Translations under genes and position numbers: made by a program
Shown: positions 24,262-24,768 of the stretch, piece by piece
Numbering within the stretch: the first letter of the stretch is position 1
Layout: each line of letters starts with the position of its first letter
From: JALZCH01 sp036387315
Lineage (GTDB): Bacteria; Acidobacteriota; Blastocatellia; Pyrinomonadales; Pyrinomonadaceae
DNA: 24,768 bases
Direction of reading: 5' to 3'
Assembly (NCBI GenBank): GCA_036387315.1
Contig: DASVTY010000092.1
Location: 1-24,768 of the forward strand
Notes under the pieces: generated by a model
Told to the model about the DNA's origin: nothing
What the model saw: the letters and a program-made list of their open reading frames with translations, nothing else
Database searches by the model: none

Positions 24262-24462
24262 GTCGCCAAAGGCGACGAACATCCCCGCTTTGCCGCCCGG
24301 CGAGAACCGCCAGGTTTCGATAACAAAAACAATCCGACGCTGAAAGCGTCGAACAAATCAGCGCGGTTGTTGCTCGCTTTCAGCGAGCCATTGAATTATT
24401 TCCTACTAACCCAGCGATACTCGCCGGGCGGCGAAGCGGGGATGTTCGTCGCCTTTGGCGAC
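24262..24462. repeat. Family C inverted-repeat element with nested hairpins
   Basis: Two 43-bp arms (24262-24304 and 24420-24462) are inverted copies differing at one base. Each arm contains its own hairpin (GTCGCC-AAA-GGCGAC). Between them are two more perfect hairpins: GACGCT/AGCGTC (24336-24350) and GCTCGCT/AGCGAGC (24372-24388), whose cores are reverse complements of each other. The 201-base element fills most of the 349 bases between the sigma operon and the M14-like gene and encodes nothing convincing. It resembles a REP/BIME cluster or a MITE. No transposase or RAYT gene is in the window. Confidence 0.88.
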
Positions 24463-24497
24463 TTAATCTGAGTTTTCAAACAGTTTCTTAGAAAATT

Positions 24498-24768
24498 TTA
24501 ATGTGCGAGCGCATTGAAAACAAACGGAAACGTCGCCCACGTTTGCCCGCGATGCTGCGGACGAAAACCGAAAAGAACGATTTTCCCTCGTCCCATTTCG
24601 ATTTCGGCGAGCGCAATTTTGCCGTTCAAATATTTTTCGCCGATCATCCAGCCCGACATCAAAGCATTTTTCTCCGCATAACGCGCCGCAACTTTTACTT
24701 TTGAATTGTCGGTCGCTTCAAACGCCGCGCTGTTGATGAAATACGCCGGAGTTTCGCGGCGCAAGCCC
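24498..24768 (-). CDS. C-terminal fragment of an M14-peptidase-like protein (runs off the window)
   Basis: Only the last 90 residues are visible; the frame is open to the window edge, so the true start is outside. The visible part contains LRRETPAYFINSAAFE, SGWMIGEKYLNGKIALAEIE and a final GRGKIVLFGFRPQHRGQTWA segment before NALAH. That GxxKIVLFGFRPQHRGQ ending is familiar from the C-terminal glutamine-amidotransferase-like domain of exported zinc carboxypeptidases (M14) in Acidobacteriota and Bacteroidota. The catalytic domain would lie beyond the window, so the assignment rests on this tail alone. The family C repeat lies downstream of its stop. Confidence 0.6.
   Translation of the reverse strand, partial: GLRRETPAYFINSAAFEATDNSKVKVAARYAEKNALMSGWMIGEKYLNGKIALAEIEMGRGKIVLFGFRPQHRGQTWATFPFVFNALAH

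Noticed and set aside
24160..24471. 103-codon frame on the + strand
   Set aside because: It runs through the family C inverted repeat and shows no protein-like pattern; it is open by chance.

Overview
The window looks like a chromosomal stretch of a Gram-negative bacterium, most likely an Acidobacteriota of the Blastocatellia/Pyrinomonas type. This is inference from an Oar-like TonB-dependent receptor, an ECF sigma / zf-HC2 anti-sigma / HEAT-protein operon, moderate GC content and intergenic inverted repeats. No rRNA, tRNA, CRISPR array or transposase gene was seen.

Region 1 (1-15859, + strand) is a compact alpha-glucan (starch/maltodextrin) utilisation locus. In order it holds: the C-terminal part of a TonB-dependent outer-membrane receptor; an exported GH13 cyclomaltodextrinase/neopullulanase-like enzyme; cytoplasmic 4-alpha-glucanotransferase (malQ, GH77); a second exported GH13 paralogous to the first; a 58-residue two-helix membrane protein; an SLC45/sucrose-maltose-type MFS transporter; a membrane-anchored DUF3179 protein; a third exported GH13 alpha-amylase; a 1176-residue exported glucoamylase (GH15) fused to a CBM48-like module and a Fes/CE1-type esterase; and a ROK glucokinase. 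Together they describe uptake across the outer membrane, periplasmic hydrolysis to maltose/glucose, import, and phosphorylation.

The standout is the DUF3179 gene (8657-9886). Its frame is interrupted by one in-frame TGA at 9152-9154, exactly where the family has the first Cys of its TYCxLC motif. Directly after it is a hairpin with a GGUCU apical loop at the right distance to be a bacterial SECIS element. I interpret this as a probable selenoprotein with a Sec-x-x-Cys site, apparently a new selenoprotein family, not as a broken gene.

Region 2 (15945-19585, - strand) holds an exported SpoIID/LytB-type protein with a SPOR-like N-terminus and a UV damage endonuclease (uvsE), separated by 380 bases of nested inverted repeats. 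Region 3 (19647-24118, - strand) holds a ChaN/EreA/TIKI-like exported protein, then, beyond an intrinsic terminator, the three-gene operon ECF sigma - anti-sigma - TPR/HEAT protein. A 43-bp inverted-repeat element lies at 24262-24462, followed by the 3' end of an M14-peptidase-like gene running off the window on the - strand.

Three families of palindromic repeats (A: GCAGAGACGC type; B: TTAACCGCAAAGGACGC type; C: the 24262-24462 element) are scattered between genes. One copy of family A lies inside the 5' end of the second GH13 gene and supplies part of its signal peptide.
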